Assembly: GCA_050176585.1 (NCBI GenBank)
Contig: JBFXHX010000066.1
Coordinates: 1-15,207, forward strand
Reading direction: 5' to 3'
DNA: 15,207 nucleotides
From: CAYYWP01 sp050176585
GTDB taxonomy: Bacteria > Desulfobacterota > Binatia > HRBIN30 > CADEER01
Shown here: positions 13,988 to 15,207 of the stretch, piece after piece
Layout of the letters: every line of letters starts with the position of its first letter
How positions within the stretch are numbered: position 1 is the stretch's first letter
Notes under the pieces: generated by a model
The model's input: only the letters and a program-made list of their open reading frames with translations
Database searches by the model: none
What the model was told of the DNA's origin: nothing
Made by a program: the position numbers and the translations under genes

Positions 13988-14815
13988 TTACCGCCAGGAT
14001 GGCAGCGCGCTCCGCGACCACTGCCCGAGCTTGGGCAGCGGCAGCTGGCGGAGGTTCGCCCGCAGGGCCTTTGGACTGCCGTTTGCCAGGCGCAGCGCGT
14101 AGGCGCCCGCCGCGGCAACTGCAGCCGCCGTGAGTGCGGTCCGCAATGTCGGCCCGGGCAGCACGCGCGCTGCCATGACGGCGGCGCTGATCGGCTGATC
14201 GTATTGCGGGGAGGACGCATTCTCCGCTGAACCGTTCCGGGTCGCGGCCGCCGCCACGGTGCCGGCCGCGTACAGCTCGCGCATGGCCGGCACGAACGCA
14301 CGCAGGTCCTGCGGCCCGCGGCTGGTCACCCAGTTGCGGTCGCGGACGAGTGGCTCGTCGCGCCAGATGCCGCCGGCGTGGACGATGTCGTCCCGGATGC
14401 CCGGCCAGGAGGCGAGCCGGCGACCCTCGACGAGCTCGGCGGACACCAACAGCCAGGGCCCGTGACAGAGGCTCGCGATCGGCTTGTCCGCATGGTCGAA
14501 GGCGCGCACGAACTCACGCGCTGCGCGACTCTGGCGCAGGAAATCGGGCCCGATGAAGCCGCCGGGAATGAAGAGCGCATCGTAGTTCCACGGATCGGCA
14601 TCCGCGACGGTCCGATTGACCCGCACCGTACGGGTCGGCTCCGTGAGGTTCATGCCGCGGATCTTGCCGCGGTGCAGCGAGACCACCTCGACGGTGGCTC
14701 CCGCGGCCTGCAGGGCGATGCGGGGTACGATCAACTCGATGTACTCGAAGCCGTCCGCGGCAAGTGCTGCGACCCGCTTGCCCCGTAACGGTTTGTTCTT
14801 CGCGATTGAGAGCAT
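13988..14815 (-). CDS. DJ-1/PfpI family protein with C-terminal extension
   Basis: 275 residues. Residues about 12-190 form a PfpI/DJ-1 domain: KRVAALAADGFEYIEL with Glu24, FIPGGFIGPDFLR, and the nucleophile elbow ASLCHGPWLL with Cys117 and His118. HAGGIWRDEPLV and WVTSRGPQDL follow. The Cys-His pair and the Glu are the family's catalytic set (glyoxalase/deglycase or peptidase-like activity; which one cannot be told). Normal members end near 170-190 residues. This one has about 80 more, including a hydrophobic Ala-rich stretch (about 224-244) and a basic tail, which may anchor it to a membrane. The start is ATG 14815, 9 nt after GGAGG; the frame is open to 14980, but that part has no good start. 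Likely role: stress protection of proteins or carbonyl detoxification. Confidence 0.9.
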   Translation of the reverse strand: MLSIAKNKPLRGKRVAALAADGFEYIELIVPRIALQAAGATVEVVSLHRGKIRGMNLTEPTRTVRVNRTVADADPWNYDALFIPGGFIGPDFLRQSRAAREFVRAFDHADKPIASLCHGPWLLVSAELVEGRRLASWPGIRDDIVHAGGIWRDEPLVRDRNWVTSRGPQDLRAFVPAMRELYAAGTVAAAATRNGSAENASSPQYDQPISAAVMAARVLPGPTLRTALTAAAVAAAGAYALRLANGSPKALRANLRQLPLPKLGQWSRSALPSWR

Positions 14816-15168
14816 GCGGTTGTTCCTCCGCGGCAGACTGGAGCAACAACCGCGCCGCCAGGGCACTCGGTAGCCAGCGCCCGCTCGACGAGTCCGCCAG
14901 CAGCAAACGCCCGGCGACGAGCGCGAAGTTTCACCCGCTACCGTAACCCGTACAATCGGAGTAGAGCCGCGCGGGCGCACATTTTCTTGACCGCCTGCCG
15001 GCGATCGATGAGAATTCCTCCGCCAGGTCAGGGCTTCATCATCGCCGCCCTCGCGGCGGCGCTTATTGGGTAGAGCGTTCTTGCAGACGTCTCAGGGCCA
15101 AGCCTCGAGCCATTGCACGCCAGCGCGCCGGCCGGACGGGGCGAGTTTCCTAACTGGGGGAGGATTCC
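14816..15168. other. Divergent intergenic region
   Basis: This 353-bp spacer separates the PfpI-like gene (-) from the gene starting at 15169 (+). No gene is seen in it. It should contain promoters for both directions. The only candidates I can see are a TTGACC/GAGAAT pair at 14987-15015 and a TACAAT hexamer at 14951-14956 without a good -35. Confidence 0.5.
14987..15015 (+). promoter_or_regulatory. Weak sigma70-like promoter candidate
   Basis: TTGACC and GAGAAT are spaced by 17 bp, with 5 of 6 and 4 of 6 matches to consensus. It points toward the gene at 15169, with a leader of about 145 nt. Chance matches of this quality are common. Confidence 0.25.
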
Positions 15169-15207
15169 GTGGCGGTAGAAGAGTTCTCTGTGCTGTTTCA
15201 GCCGATC
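15169..15207 (+). CDS. Start of a gene cut by the right edge, possibly an EAL-domain protein
   Basis: A GTG start with an excellent ribosome site (GGGGGAGG, 5 nt upstream) opens a frame that runs to the window end. The 13 visible residues are MAVEEFSVLFQPI. The pattern F-S-V-x-F-Q-P-I resembles the first strand of EAL domains (cyclic di-GMP phosphodiesterases), which often begin with a YQPI or FQPI motif. Thirteen residues are too few for a firm family call. The start is well supported; the function is a guess. Confidence 0.45.
   Translation, partial: MAVEEFSVLFQPI

Overview
The window is high-GC DNA (well above 60% by eye) from a bacterium. Its content is almost entirely signalling and stress response. 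The family mix is a FixL-like PAS kinase, hybrid kinases, dodecin, UspA, an SbmA/YddA-type ABC exporter, PfpI and a stressosome. This fits a high-GC Gram-negative such as a proteobacterium or a related soil or aquatic phylum (Gemmatimonadota and Acidobacteriota are possible). The sequence alone does not settle the taxon. I see no rRNA, tRNA, CRISPR array, transposase or integrase.

Layout. 1-500 (+) is the 3' end of a membrane site-2-protease-like protein with two CBS domains. 593-826 and 1019-1471 (both -) are dodecin and a universal stress protein. A gene-poor divergent spacer with a possible FNR/ANR-like box follows. 1869-3962 (+) holds a two-PAS histidine kinase and a single-domain response regulator. 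Between them lies a frameshifted, truncated tandem copy of the regulator's 5' part. 4039-5784 (-) is an ABC membrane/ATPase fusion whose nucleotide-binding domain has lost several catalytic residues. 5785-6471 has no recognisable gene. 6472-6720 (-) is a small unknown protein with a strong ribosome binding site.

6979-13305 (-) is the centre of the window. Six tightly packed genes read rsbR, rsbS, rsbT, an RsbT-like ATPase fused to a SpoIIE/RsbX-type phosphatase, an RsbT-like domain fused to a hybrid histidine kinase with two receivers, and a receiver-kinase-receiver hybrid. Every junction is an overlap or a 5-bp gap, so this looks like one transcription unit. It is a stressosome without SigB, RsbV, RsbW or RsbU nearby. 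Output appears to be diverted into phosphorelay proteins, one of which carries its own RsbT-like module. 13306-13987 is a structured intergenic region. 13988-14815 (-) is a PfpI/DJ-1 family protein with an unusual C-terminal tail. A gene starting at 15169 (+), possibly an EAL-domain protein, runs off the right edge.

Working model (inference): the RsbR/RsbS scaffold senses stress and RsbT phosphorylates it. The RsbT-SpoIIE protein resets it. Released RsbT, or the RsbT-like head of the large hybrid kinase, passes the signal to the two hybrid kinases. The flanking UspA, dodecin, PfpI and CBS proteins suit a general-stress island.
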